Shown: in pieces, positions 31,519 through 43,387 of the stretch
Layout of the letters: every line of letters starts with the position of its first letter
Position numbering within the stretch: the first letter of the stretch is position 1
Source: Mucidula mucida
Taxonomy: Eukaryota; Basidiomycota; Agaricomycetes; Agaricales; Physalacriaceae
Assembly: GCA_015501055.1 (NCBI GenBank)
Contig: JADNYV010000176.1
Location: forward strand, 1-64,000
DNA length: 64,000 nt
Direction of reading: 5' to 3'
Notes under the pieces: generated by a model
Seen by the model: only the letters and a program-made list of their open reading frames with translations
What the model was told of the DNA's origin: nothing
Databases searched by the model: none
Program-made: the position numbers and the translations under genes

Positions 31519-32940
31519 CATTCCGCAGTCATTCGTACATTTCATACAACTAGCTCCTTTCAAGGTGAGCTACTTCCTGATGGCATACAAGAACCCGTCG
31601 TATCCTTTGCTTCCAACGGTTCCGATGACAGTCGCTTCGACCTCCTTATCATTCTGTATGGCCTTGACAAGCCGACGAACACCCTCCGGCTCGGCCCACT
31701 CTGCACGTTTCTCGCCAAAGTTGGACACTTCACCATTCTGAACCACGTTGTCGACAATCTAGCACCCAGCAGTCAGCGACGATCAAATAAATGTAGAAGG
31801 GTCTCACGATAACGCCTCCGCTCTTGACGATCCTCTTAGCCTCCTGGAAGTACTCGGCAATCGACTCCCAATCCGCGTCAATGAACGCCAAGTCGAATTT
31901 GGTAGAGGTGGGGATCTCCTTGAGGGAGGCTAGGGCGGGTCCGACGATGAACTTCACCTTGGAACCGAGGCCAGCATTGGTCAAATTCTCCTTGGCAACC
32001 TCAGGCAATAGTCAGAACGTGAAGGGCTTCTGCACCGCAGTCTCGGCGTACCTTTGCATGCTTCGCCTCCAACTCGAGCCCAAGGAGCTCTCCGTCCTCA
32101 GGGAGAGCTCTAGCAAGCCACGTCGTGGAATAGCTGTAAGAAGCAAAGTTAGCGCTGTTATTTCGCAGGCACATCCAAAGTGGCGCCTACCCTCCTAATG
32201 TTCCGACCTCGACTATTTTCTTCGCGCCGAGGGATTTAGCGAGCAGGTACAAAAACTTGCCCTGGGAAGCGCTCACAGCGATGTCGAGTAGACCGTTCTT
32301 TGTGGCGTTCGCTACCCCGGCGTCTAGGACAGGGTCGGCAGGGACGAGGAAGGAGTTGAACCAGGTGTCGGTACGATCCCAGTCGGCATACAATGTGGCG
32401 GGCAGTTGGCTGTATGAGAGTTCGAAGGTCTCTGAATCGGACATTTGGTCACTGCTAAATGTGTCGAGGTAAGTTGTTGATTAATGGTGGCTTTCTTCTT
32501 GCACCTTTTATATCACCGTCCCACAGAAGTCATGCCACTGTCGAAATCGTTTCTATGCAGTCGGGAGACGCGTTCACGTTACGTTACTCACCATTCTCAC
32601 TTGTTTTTGGTGCGAATCAATTGCTTTGGCGCGTTCGGCAGACATCTCGTCATTCATCTTATCTGATGTATTTCTTGGCAGTCTTGGAGACGTTGCGCAA
32701 CGTACTGGCATCTATAGCCAGTCTATAGCTTCTGACGTTCAAGTTCGGCAGACGCACATCAGCACCTAGTGCCGTTTGACTGTGAAGTCCTCCCGTCTCA
32801 CAAGTTCGGTGCCAGGGTTCTGAACAGCGTCTCCCAAGTAACTCCAACCACACGCCAGTGGAGAGTCACATTTCGCGTATGCCGGGCACGCACGTCATTC
32901 AGTCAAAGGACTGGTCTACTCTAGAACCGGTAGTCAGACC
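31519..32940. repeat. direct repeat, copy 1 (O-methyltransferase segment)
   Basis: About 1.4 kb nearly identical to 54708-56113 in the same orientation. It covers the whole O-methyltransferase gene plus about 0.5 kb upstream. Left edge at CATTCCGCAGT, right edge after ACTCTAGAACCGGTAGT. Beyond both edges the two loci differ completely. Confidence 0.85.
31570..32444 (-). CDS. SAM-dependent O-methyltransferase (family 3), copy 1
   Basis: A small O-methyltransferase of the catechol/caffeoyl-CoA type, transferring methyl from SAM to a hydroxyl group; the acceptor is unknown. Four exons fit: from 32444 to about 32198, then a second starting YSTTWLARALPEDGELLGLE, a third (GLGSKVKFIVGPALASL, FDLAFIDADWESIAEYF) and a last ending KGYDGFLYAIRK at 31570. 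This gives about 230 residues, normal for the family. Motif I is VEVGTLGGYST, the acidic FIDAD motif that binds metal and SAM is present, and the late IVDNVV motif is present. It looks intact. It has no leader, so cytosolic action is likely. It differs from copy 2 by a few residues only (SETFE against SQTYE at the N-terminus). Confidence 0.85.
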
Positions 32941-33203
32941 TCTATCTGCCACCTTTAGGTCATGCATACGATGTCCAGTTTGTTGGGAACGATGCGGTGG
33001 CTCGCCATACTATGTAATCACTGCCGCCAAAGAACATCTCCTCCAGCCTCAATACGTCCACCGTCATCTCATCATATGGCAGATATCAAGTAAAGCAACA
33101 CGGGAGCCTTACCGTACAGCCTGACAGGCAGAGAACGCTACCATATTCAGTGTAAGGGACATCCTTGGGACAAATCTTGAACGTCAAATCAAAAAAAACT
33201 CAC
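32941..33203. other. spacer without gene
   Basis: Unique sequence between the O-methyltransferase duplication and the NQCVFVRG-family fragment. Nothing recognised. Confidence 0.4.
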
Positions 33204-33450
33204 CATCCACCTCCTCAACAATACTACACTCCAGAACCTTTTGTAACAACGCAGCTATGCCATTGGGTCCATCATCACACTCCTTCGCCGCGGCAATCCA
33301 TATCTCATCGCTAGAATGTACAACTTTGAACGCGTTCCCCGTCGATGAGGGGGCACAACAGACTTCATGGCAACATCTGATTCGGGTCTATATCGTTTGT
33401 AAGTTTCACTTTCGTGAGAGAGCAAGATTTCATCCTTAGCTTCTTTCAGC
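33204..33450 (-). pseudogene. C-terminal exon fragment of the NQCVFVRG-family gene
   Basis: The minus strand reads DEIWIAAAKECDDGPNGIAA, then LLQKVLECSIVEEVDG up to a GT donor at 33203. This matches the same exon of the gene at 51308-53108 (ELWIAAAKECEDGPN, LLQKILERNTVEEVDG). The upstream exons are absent. Its position corresponds to the other fragment of the same family in the left arm (12655-12935), so one ancestral gene seems to have been cut differently in the two arms. Confidence 0.65.
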
Positions 33451-33765
33451 CTTGAGACAGAGATGGTGTCCGTCATCCAAACATTGGGAGAGGCCCGCCG
33501 ACAAACTGACAACTTCCTGCGGCAATTCCTAAATAACCGAGCTCAATGCGGACGTCTACATTGATTATCTTACGTATCTCTGAACTGGACCGAAGCTGTT
33601 AATGGGACGAGGTTCTCGATCCGTGCATCGCGAAGGCTAAATTGCGGTTTCCGCCACTTCATATAAACGTTAGATGTTATAATCATGATCATTCGTTCGT
33701 TCAGATGTACAAAACTGAGAGATAAAAATAAAAAAAGTCTAAGGAGTAAAGGGTGCTCTACGAAT
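33451..33765. other. no gene recognised
   Basis: Short frames only. Contains an A-rich run near 33723-33735. Confidence 0.35.
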
Positions 33766-35034
33766 CTAATACTGGACGTTGGCGACATGGATCTCTGGCC
33801 ACCACGTCAATCGGTCATTCTCTGTACAATACAGAGAAACCAGCCGAAGATTCTTAATCCCCATGGTCATAGGGATGTTGGGAGAAGTTCTCAGCGGGGA
33901 GATGTCCATGACGGCTTGCTGTCGTAGAGTAAATTTCGATGAAAGAAGCAGCGGAACAATCGCGCACCTCGATGCACGCCTTGTAGCCTGTCGCGATTGT
34001 ATACGCTAGACCACCGAGACCGAGAACACCATGATTGCTACACTTCGTGGCAATCAACATAAGGCGGGGCTCGTAGCCATTCAACTAATGAGCGATGAGC
34101 TTTGGACAAGGCCTCGGGACGCCTACGTACATGGAAGACCACCCGAATGTCGTTAATATCATAAAGCTCTGGAGGCTGCGCCTCGCCATTTCGGACAGCA
34201 TGCTCCTCGCCCATGATTCTTCCCATGCTAACCCCGGCGAGTGCGCGATCTGAACGGTCCTCGGATGTAAATCCAAATCGACAGGTGGCTTCACTGAATC
34301 TCGGGTAGGCAGAGCAGATTTGAAGCTGGATTGATTGAGGAAGAAATATTGTTTGCCCTGTAGCCAGTCAGTAGACGTTGGTGTGAAGGACTTGTTGACA
34401 AACGTACCACAGGTCGACGCTCAACTGGCACGTCATATACGGCGACATCCCGACCTCGCAGTGGAAGATCGCGGGAATCACGCTCTCCCGGACAGCATGT
34501 GCCATTCTTTGTCTACCAAAGATCCGTTAGTCTCCACGGAGGCTCCATTAGAGCAAATGTCCTTACCGGAATGAGAAGCCTAGCAGCTACGACACGATCC
34601 TGGACGCCATGAAATGATTATCACTTTCAGTCTATTTGCAGTGTTCACGTACCATGGACTTGTTCACGCCATAGCTAGCATCCTATAACAACGGTGTTAA
34701 ATTGATCCATCAAAAGCACCAGTCCAAGTGAGCCTTACCAAGAGAAGAGACCTGTCTTTATCCTTTGTACTGTGTCGCTGAGTTGAACTGGCAGAAGGAG
34801 ACGCTTGGGGAAATTGGGGGACAACCGAAGACTGGGGTGTCGCCGGATGCGATCCAGCATACAATGGCACCTGCGCCTGACTCTGATGAACATGTCCGTA
34901 GGAAGATTGCTGGGAGCGAGCGACCATGGGCGCAGATAGACCAAGCGAGTTAGGTCCAGGGTGCGAAGTCATGTTAGCACTAGGCGTGTTATGGATCGTC
35001 CCCGGAGTACGAGCGTATGGTATGTTGTTGTACA
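33766..35034 (-). CDS. hypothetical protein, multi-exon
   Basis: I do not recognise the family. From ATG 35034 a low-complexity N-terminus rich in Ser, Pro, Gln and His (MYNNIPYARTPGTIH, then SQQSSYGHVHQSQAQV) runs to about 34735. Short exons follow, joined by GT-AG introns: DASYGVNKSM, DRVVAARLLIP, NGTCCPGERDSRDLPLRGRD with VAVYDVPVERRPV, KQYFFLNQSSFKSALP to SFMILTTFGWSSMY, LNGYEPRLMLIATKCSNHG to YKACIE, and QAVMDISPLRTSPNIPM to a stop at 33766. All joins hold without a frameshift, which supports a real gene. It lies between the esterase and the NQCVFVRG fragment in the right arm only; the left arm lacks it. A longer upstream start (35224) is less likely because that part is shared non-coding DNA. 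Confidence 0.55.
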
Positions 35035-35342
35035 TGATAGAGACAAAAGTGGAAGGTAAGAGCAAGCGCAGCGTCAGACCCTTTATAGCGTCAACTGCGA
35101 TGAACAATGGCACCTGCGAACAAACAAGTGCATAAGCGGCCGATCGCTTTGGATGCATCCGACCGTTTTGGACCAACAATGCCAGGGAAGAACAAAGGGA
35201 AATAGACCAAGTCAAAAGGGCCACACAAGCGGACCTGAGAAACGCGATAGATGATGGTCAGAGCAAAGAGGTTGGTAGCACGTGGAAGGGTCTTGGCAAT
35301 GGCCTTGATTCTGGCGTAAATTCAATTATTCAGAGGAACATT
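35035..35342. other. spacer partly shared with the left arm
   Basis: Positions about 35140-35250 are the inverted copy of 12560-12655 (CCAACAATGCCAGGGAAGAA block). No gene. Confidence 0.45.
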
Positions 35343-37397
35343 TCAATTCTGCTCGGGCGCTGCTTTTCCTGCAACAAAAGCGCATCGATTTGCCTCCTTT
35401 TCTGACTCAGTTTCCACAAAACTTCCGCTATCACCGTCAACCTCCGTTTGTTGTAAAACGATCCTATCGAGGTTTCCGGCGTCAAAGCTGGTCCACACGG
35501 GCGAGCGATCAAGCTTGAAAGTATTCGGGTTGCCGGATCGTACAAAGGAGATCCAGTACGCGATCAGCTCCGCGGCAAAGGCGTTTTCAGCGTCAGTCAT
35601 GGGCGTAAAAGTACCAGTGCCGTTGATGCTGTAACCTCGTCAGGAATACTAGACGATAACCACTGCAGCGCGCCTCTCACCCAGTGTTGCTCCCGCGGAA
35701 CATCATCCAGTTTTCCGCAGCGTGTTCGACAACCCCAGGTGTGCCGTTGACGCTGGGGTTGGGCTGATTGTATCGGTATGCCCATGTATCGATTCCGTTT
35801 CCAGAGAATGCATCGCCTACGATTGTTGTCTGCGGAAAGGATGAGACGAGCGGAACACACTAGTAAGCGAAAGCCCGACTTACACCACATCGAAAGAGAG
35901 ATTCCCCAGTAACAGTCCTCAGGCGGTGACTGTCTGAGTCGAAGTCGGATGCAGGATATACCTAGGCTCCCACATCAGCCACGTAGCCAAAGCTTGAAGA
36001 TGTGTAATAGTACTTCGAGAAATTCCTCTGTATCTTCGTCACTGAGACCCGGATACATCGCTTTCAAGACAGTCGCAACGTCCCCCTCGCCAAACGACGG
36101 GTCAGTCTCGTTGGAAGTTGCTCTGCAGGAACATGAGCACTATGTTGTATAGACTGCACAATCAACTTGCCCAACCATGACAGGCACCTTCGCGAAGGCA
36201 CCAGAAAGAAGAGAGCGTGTTGGAGTCTCTGTGAATATGTCACCATCTAATACTGGATGAAACGCGTTATATGGTCCAGGACTAGAGATAGTCAGATAGC
36301 AATCGCAATACAATGCGGAATGACAGACAAGAGAGTGTGATTTAAAGTAGGCAAATCTTGGGCACGAGTGAGTGCGCTAAGGTCAGCGCTGCGTAAACAG
36401 GCTAATCGAGATTTGACATCTCCATCTCCACACCCAGCTTCTTCCGCAAAGAAATCGAACAGAGGCTGAGAGGTCTGTCAGCTTAGGAAGCACGCCATGG
36501 GTGATAACTTCACCTTTGCAGTTCCGGAGGCGGCATGGGCACACGAGCTATGCTCTGGGGTATAGCACCAGCGAAAAGTCCTTCGTTTCCGTGATCAGCA
36601 ACGAGGTGCAATTCTACTGAGCCACCGCCGGCGCTCTGTCCGTTAATCGTCACTTTTCTTGGGTCGCCGCCAAACGACGCGATATTCTGCTGCACCCATC
36701 GCAGGGCCTCAACTTGGTCCAAGAAACCGGCGTTGAAATCTCCATTAGAGGAATCGTTGAACTCGGGGGTGGCAAGGAAGCCAAAAGAGGATAGGCGGTA
36801 GTAAACCGAGACGACGAGAAGGTTGGGACTCTGCTCGATCCAGTGGTCAAAAGGCCAATTGGCAGGGTTACCGAAAATGTATCCGCCGCCATGGATGTAC
36901 ACGAGCACGGGAACTGTGGAGGTTGTTAGCCGGGCCGGGTATGGAGGATCATCCGCGCACGATTGTTACCCGAGACAGGCGCGTAGATGTTGACCTTGAG
37001 GCAATCCTCTGATCCAGCACCACCAAGAGTACCTGCAATGAAAATCAGCAGACATTCTGGGAACCGGACGCAATTGTATACCTGACACTGTTCCTTGTAT
37101 GCAAAAATCCGGATACGACCTCGCGTCAATAGGCTGGTTTCCAGATTCCACAGTGACGCGAGTTGTGTTTAGCGGAAGGGGTGCCCTAAAACGTCGCTCT
37201 GCGAGCGGAGGCTCAGCATACGGGATTCCAAGATACGCCACGGTATTGGGTAAAGTATGGTTGCCCAGATATTTGGCATATCCAGTGTCCACTACAAACG
37301 TATCGCTGCCTGTGGTGGGGAGGAAAAAGCGTGCCAGAGAGCAGACGAAGGCAAGTCGCGCGAAGAGCATCTCGTAGAAACAATGCTGACACTCCAT
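35343..37397 (-). CDS. secreted type-B carboxylesterase/lipase, right-arm copy
   Basis: Inverted twin of the gene at 10410-12462 with the same start context, introns and length. The signal segment is LFARLAFVCSLARFFLP. The oxyanion motif VLVYIHGGGY, nucleophile elbow GQSAGGGSV and late GVVEHAAENWMMF block are kept. The GC-donor intron is also conserved (GG|GCAAGT near 36160). Differences are scattered substitutions (for example YIFGNPANW against YVYGNPANW, SPNLLVV against SPDIVVV). All exons join in frame, so it too appears functional. It is divergent from the F-box-like gene at 37887, starts about 490 bp apart. Confidence 0.85.
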
Positions 37398-37886
37398 GAT
37401 TCCAACTCGTTTATAAGGTATGCTCCAGAGCTAGCCGTAACTGCCTAAACTATTCAGTCTGTGGCACCTGACGGGGGAGGATATGTATCACAAGGCCAGG
37501 AAAGAAAAGCGACGTCGCGGGTTCCCACCACCAACACATGGTGGTCAATGGTGAAGGAGCGGAAGCGCCAAAAACGGTAAACCTTTACCTAGGTCTGGCT
37601 TCACAGCCTTCACTCGACAATGTGTGTAAAATCGCCGCCTAAAGTCTTTGTCTCTACTACGATTTGGGACGAGGACGACTGATTCATCCTGTGTCTCGGT
37701 AGTATCTCGCCAATTTGGATTTCATCAACGACGTTTCGACTGATAACTTCGGCGGGTCGGACCGTTATACCGGAGTTCTTTCTAACTTGATTCATGACCA
37801 TCATCAACAGCCTCTGGACAGTCTTAGTGGATGGTCAGGAGTCGAAACGACGACTTACTAGTACTACTAACAATCCCTCAAACCAT
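37398..37886. promoter_or_regulatory. shared intergenic region, right-arm copy
   Basis: Inverted counterpart of 9927-10409 between esterase and F-box-like starts. It keeps the esterase leader block (37480-37570) and, on the minus strand, a TATA-like TTATAAAC about 20 bp upstream of the esterase ATG. Confidence 0.5.
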
Positions 37887-39500
37887 ATGCCCGTGCCTCA
37901 GATACCTCTAGAGATCCTCCAAGTGATTCTCCAGATCATCTGGGACGACAAACTATGCGCAAGGCAGCGAATACAGTTCATGACACTGTGTCCACTCGTC
38001 AATAAAGAATGGCGCGCAACGTACGACATGCTCGCATCCAGGGATGTCTACATTCCCAGCATGCAGTACCTCCACTACCTCCTCCGCATCATCGCCACGG
38101 GGCAATCACATGTTCATATTGCCAGCCACTTTGCGCTCAGGACGCGCCACGTCATTGTACAGACCTTCCGCTCGTATACTAATCCCTGGCATTACTTCGC
38201 CCTTCAAGATAGCATTGCAGACAATGACGCCTACAGCAAAATGACTTCCCAACTCGCGCACTCCTCCTTCACTGGCTTGCATCGCTGTTTTCCGGCCGCT
38301 ACCCATCTCGTGTTTGAAGCCATTATCACATTTGATAATGCTGATTTCACATTCAATGACACATCAGTTCCTTCGTATTTGGGACTCCGCGTTCAGCTCG
38401 ATGATCGCTCGACTGTGACCGCGGAGTGGCGCGTTGATTCCAGAATCCCCATATCACAAGAGGACTGGGACTGGACATACCGTCGCGATATGGCCCGCGA
38501 TGTCTCCAGGGTACTTATTAGACACATGCATATCCCCGCACATGGTTATCTGCCTGATGAAGACTCGGTTTCGAGGCTGCTCAGGCTTGAAGACGACCGC
38601 ATTTGGTGTTCAAGGCATCATGGGACCCGGCGCCGTTCGCCGGTAAATGGACTGAGAACTTGGACTTGTACTTCAGACGAGCGGCAGCTGGATACTATTC
38701 ATTCAAGCTCTGTGCGTGTTCCTCTGGGAAAACCTTCATGTACATATACTGATATAGTACTTCTCCAGTCATTTTGGCCCACTGGTTTCATGACGAGGCT
38801 GCTCATGTTAAGCGTCGTGCGCGCGCAGTGCTCAACGCTGCGCCAAAGAGCATCGCAAAAGCGTCTGGCTACTGGCGCTTCTACGACGTTGTTCTCGCCG
38901 CGTTTGTCAATGTATTCATCGTGTATCGTTGGCCGATGGTCCCACCGCGTACACTGGCCTCATTGTTTACTTCTGTTCGAAGGAGTCGTTTGTTGTATAT
39001 GTCTCGATAATGACCGTGGGTAGATGTGTCCTCACTGCTGGTCTTCCGCTCGTAGTGGGCCTCGCTTTCTTTGTCTTCAAGCTGTTGGTGGCGTTATGTG
39101 CAATGGTACGTCTCGTACAATTTATACAACAGCTCCTGTATGGTGATTATTCATTCTGTGAGCCATTTCGCTTCCCTAAAGGTCGGACCTCATATACTAA
39201 AGTGTGCACAGTCAACATTGACCGGAATCCACCGTCTTACGGTTGGCGCTTTTACGACGTCCCTCTTGCCGCATTGGTGAATGCGTTTATCCTGTATCGT
39301 TGGCCGCTGGTCGCCGCGGCGTACACTGGTCTCATTGCTTGCTTCTGTTCGAATCAATCCTTTTTGTCTATGTCTCGATACTGAATGTCGGTATATGTGT
39401 CGTCATTGCTAATTTTCTGTTGTTTACGGGCTCTTTTCTTTATGTTCAAGCTATTTGTAGCATTATGTGCACTGACACGGCTCGTATAGTTCACGATATC
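37887..39500 (+). pseudogene. F-box-like/transmembrane protein, right-arm copy 1 (frameshifted)
   Basis: From ATG 37887 the frame is open through the F-box-like block (MPVPQIPLEILQVILQIIWD, CPLVNKEWRATYDMLASRD) and the middle region to about 38600. There one T is missing compared with the left copy (DRIL..KASWD), so the rest lies in another frame: FAGKWTENLDLYFRRAAAGY, then AHWFHDEAAHVKRRARAVLN. The hydrophobic C-terminal part is duplicated in tandem: WRFYDVVLAAFVNVFIVYRWP near 38873 and WRFYDVPLAALVNAFILYRWP near 39244, each followed by AYTGLI..FCS.. and further helices. An intron might bridge part of the damage (38700-38790), but the early frameshift remains. Confidence 0.7.
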
Positions 39501-39849
39501 GGTTGTTAGTGTATCGTTGTATTCGGTGCTTCTTGGCAGTAGGCATACACCGTAGCTAGTCTGTGTACTGTGAACTGTGGCGTAAATGGATATCAACTTT
39601 TCAGACTGCTATTTTAATCCATGTGATTCCGAAGGTAACCTATATTATTGGATCAGTGACCCGCATCATGAAGAGAAAACGAATGCGTACCCAGTATCAT
39701 GAGGTGACGTCCTAGGCTCGCCTATCTCTTCTACCACGTTCGCGGGCGCTGCATCACCACCGGAGTCCACAGACCCTAACCTTCGTGATGGTCGAAGAGC
39801 AGCTGACGCCGTCCCGGTTTCCCACATATCCGGACTCTAGTCGCTTTGT
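39501..39849. other. no gene recognised
   Basis: Spacer at the outer end of the right arm. Short frames only. Confidence 0.4.
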
Positions 39850-41491
39850 TCAGTCAAACTCAAGATTAAAAACCAATTGACTAACGGAATCCTTTGGTTC
39901 CAGCGCGTTCGGATAACGTGGAAGTGTAATCAAAGGCGGAATGGGAAGTCTGTTGAGGTGTTCAGGACTAGGAAGGGATGTTGATGGATTGACTCCCGGA
40001 TGTGGGCGTAATCGAGCGATACCTAATTCTTATTAGTTCGAGCAGTAAGTCCGAACATGAACTACTCACCGTCGACAATATCAATGTCATAGCGGTTGAG
40101 CACTTCTCGGAAAAGCAGGTCTTCATCGTCATCAGATTGGAAGCTGTCATCTTCGTTGACGACGGAGATCCAGGCCTCATCATCGACCACTGCAACATCC
40201 ACATCCGAGCGCTGTATTTATTAGCAAGAGGGACATGACAGGCAGACCGACGAAAACGTACCATCGATACAATGTGATTAGCTATCCGCGATGAAAGGTT
40301 CTGCCCCTGGAGGGACTTTTTCAGGAACTGTTTTCGAAAGGGAAAGGACACATACTGCATCTGAATACGAAGGAAACTGAATGACTTCGACTCCTTCGTC
40401 TTCCGGCACCACTTCATCCGACTCAGTTTTGAGCGGCGCTCGAGCGACAGGTGTATCGGAATCCAAAGGTCCGCTATGTCGAGACATGGAGGGTCCCGAG
40501 AGCAACGACGAGAAAAACGTAGAGAGAATAGTAGCGGCTGACGATGCACCAATCCGCTCGTTTCGCGAATTTCCCGGGATCCCCGACGAACGATCGATTT
40601 GAACCCGTAACGTGCGCCGAATGAGACGTTCTTTCACTGCTATAGTAATACCGCGAACAAAGACGCATTGGTTCTCCAGGCCATGACCCGTGATGGTGCT
40701 CGGCGGGAAACAACGTGTCTCCGTCCCAAAATCCGTGCTGCAGGAAGAATGCAGAGCAATGCCTCCCTCGGCGATCCCTGCTGCAATGAATTTCAGAGAA
40801 ACCTCTTTAGTTTCTTCGGGCTGTGAGATGGCGGCTGTTCCCCAGGAGCGACATTTGTCGCAGCCAGTCACCAAGTAGAGCGAGCCGTTCGGTGCGCCTC
40901 GACCCAAGGTTCCGTTGGCATACTGGTACCATGCTATCCCGTTTTCGCTCGCGTATTTTTCGTAGATGGAGCGGTTCTTGGCTACGTAGCGGTGTGCGCC
41001 ATCGGGGAGCATCAGCACAGCAGCTCGCGCTTTCTTGGTGCTAAACTGGAAGCCAAATCCGCCTCCGCCAAACATGCTGCGATAGCTGTTAACAGCATGA
41101 AATGACGAGCATGATTCGTAGCTTACCCTGTATCAGCAGATGCCTCCATGGCGATGGATTTCTTAGTGACATGAACGCTGGTGATGGAGGACTGTTCCTT
41201 GTGTATGAAGGAAGTCTTCCGAATAGGATGTGGATCATTGGACGCTGATAGTGGGTGGAAGTCCAAAGGCACGCCGCCGCCGTTCACTGGGTCGTTCGCT
41301 GACGCGTGGACGTTGAAAAGAAAATCGAAGCCGCCGTCCTCTGTGAGGAGCCCGACATCCCCGATGGTGATGCCGTCCTTGCGATAAACATCAGGGAGAT
41401 TCTCATCGGGATCTGGGATCCAGAGTGGATATCCATGTCCGGTGCGACTCAACAGCCGACGGTATACAACGTGAGCGCGGTGATCTGACAT
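39850..41491 (-). CDS. agaricomycete NQCVFVRG-family protein, paralog 1
   Basis: I know this only as a paralogous agaricomycete family without assigned function. The start at 41491 (MSDHRAHVVYRRLLSRTGHG) leads to YPLWIPDPDENLPDVY, SIGDVGL-type text (TIGDVGLLTEDGGFDFLFNV) and KKSIAMEASADTG. After an intron come GGGGFGFQFSTKKARAAVLM, WYQYANGTLGRGAPNGSLYL, TGCDKCRSWGTAA and NQCVFVRGITIAVKERLI, then an acidic variable stretch. Further exons give NLSSRIANHIVSM, DDEAWISVVNEDDSFQSDDD to IDIVDG, and a last exon ending VFNLEFD at 39850. Exons join in phase and are conserved with paralog 2, so the model is credible. No signal peptide or membrane helix is seen; location is unknown. Confidence 0.7.
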
Positions 41492-42952
41492 TTGGAAATG
41501 GCTGTTAAGAGAAAGGAGGGGATGGGATCTGGGATTATTTATAAGGTGCTCTCACAGAGGCAGCGGTAGTTGTTTGCACAGCTAAAGGACTACGCCAGAA
41601 TAGAAGCCTCCAGGGTCCAGGAGTCGGCGGTATTAATGTCAGTAATCCAGCGCGCATTGGTGATTGGGCTGGACCCAGAGTGGGAAACACGGCAGGCAGC
41701 TAGCGAGAGGGCCCATGGGACTAGCGAATTTACACGCTCGAATAAGCCTGAGTTCTCGTGTACCACGTACAAACAAGACGACGGAAGATGGTGGTTCAGA
41801 GGAGGTGCACTGATACCACGTGATGGTTGATACGATCGGGCCAGCGCCTGTATAGACTGGTTTCATAGGCGGGGGTCTTATGGGCATCCTCAGTTCAGGG
41901 TTCTATTCAAGGTCCGACGTGTTTGCCGCTGTAAGCCGTCTGCACGTGCTCGCTTCGACGCGTCCACTTCAGTGCACCAACATCCGTCGATGTTCGCTAT
42001 CGTTAGCCATGCGGCAATGCCAAAACCATCTATAGTCTGGTACAAAGGGAGTATCTTTGGGTACTTCTTAGCGGTGTCCTCTTGTTCCAGGGCATTAACA
42101 TGGGGAGGAGAGTAGCACCGGAAGGATGGAAGGATGGCAGGACAGGAGATCTGGTTCGCAGCCTGTTGGCCTAAAGCTCTTTCAGAGAAACCGGGTCCAT
42201 GCATCGTAATATCTACGCGCAATCCGCGCGTGTTACGGCGTGTATGGATGATTACAGTGGAATTTGAAGTACGGCTTAGCAACCGGCACCCAGGCGGAGC
42301 TTGAATAAAATGATGAACGGGGGATGGCGATATTGCCCTGTCCGATGAAACCAGGCTCTATAGTGCGTGTCGAGTTCACGAGACAGTACCGCACCTACTA
42401 GAGCCGCCCTCGCCAGGCTACAGCGCCTGGCCAGCGCTTTGGCTTTGACAGTGACCTACTTGATGCTAGCGTAGGCTGTTCGCTGCGCTCACTCTGAGCC
42501 CCCTTGATCGCAGGGGATGCCCTCGCATCGATATCATCTGACGTTTATCCTCATCATCATGAAATTCCTCGAGATCAGAATCCGGTACACATTATTATTA
42601 TTCTTGCCATCCCCGTATACGTGATTTTCCGATCTGTTAACGGTATATGTGTATGTGCCTCGTGTGCTAACTCGACTGGGGATGCAATACGACCATCCAT
42701 TTATGTGCCCAACGACTCCATCTCTGAGCACTGCCGCTGATAGATGTCGTACAAGTCTTGACTGCGATCTCATATGTTTCCGGCAGCAAACCTTTACTAT
42801 TGTGTGCCCACACGCTCACGTCAAATGACCCGAGGTGTAATAGGCTTCTCTGATGCTTAGGCTCCGGAATAGCTGTCTAAATAGTAGGCTGCACAGCACA
42901 ATGAGCAATAAAAGCTGTCAGGCGATTCAGTCCTTCTCTTCCACCCACCGCC
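41492..42952. other. no firm gene
   Basis: A minus-strand frame at 41890-42282 and a plus-strand frame at 41570-41830 are open but not recognised and lack clear splice partners. The rest is non-coding. The 42700-42850 part shares a short CACGTCAAATGA..CGAGGT motif with 49250-49270, upstream of paralog 2. Confidence 0.35.
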
Positions 42953-43387
42953 ATGCCACCCATTGCAATCGACTTGACGGAGGCGACGCCCCCGGTGAAG
43001 CCCTCTCTTTCAGTATGCAGTGCTGAATGCAGTTACCGCCTGGGACCTTTCTTCATGCGCTGTGAGTGGGCTGTGTTGATACTTGTTAATGGGATTTCTG
43101 ATGGTTTTAGGCGGTATTGCCATATTGATGATCATTTTTATGCTGCACATCCTTTCGGTGTTCGACAAGGGTCGTTCGTTGGTGCGCGGTAGATCTAGAG
43201 GTACGTGTGAGCTTTTCTGTATCATGGAACATTACCTGGACACCTCCTTCTAGGTAGATCTCTCAACGAAGGGACAGTGGGTCGGGACTATGGGGCGACT
43301 GGGCCCTTGAGACAGGACGATTCTCGTAGACTGCCTACGTCCCCTTATTTCTCTGTTTTGGAGAAGGGAAACAACCCCTCGGGTTGA
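42953..43387 (+). CDS. small single-pass membrane protein, hypothetical
   Basis: Three exons (42953-43061, 43111-43200, 43254-43387) join in phase and code 110 residues. The N-terminus is polar (MPPIAIDLTEATPPVKPSLS). One hydrophobic helix follows (CGIAILMIIFMLHILSVF), then an Arg/Ser-rich segment (KGRSLVRGRSRGRSLN) and a polar tail. The TATA-like AATAAAAG lies about 45 bp upstream. Positive residues after the helix favour an inner C-terminus. No family is recognised, but the clean splicing supports a real gene. Confidence 0.55.

Noticed and set aside
41890..42282. Minus-strand frame of 130 codons
   Set aside because: No recognisable domain, no splice partners, and no conserved counterpart in the window; kept only as unassigned DNA.
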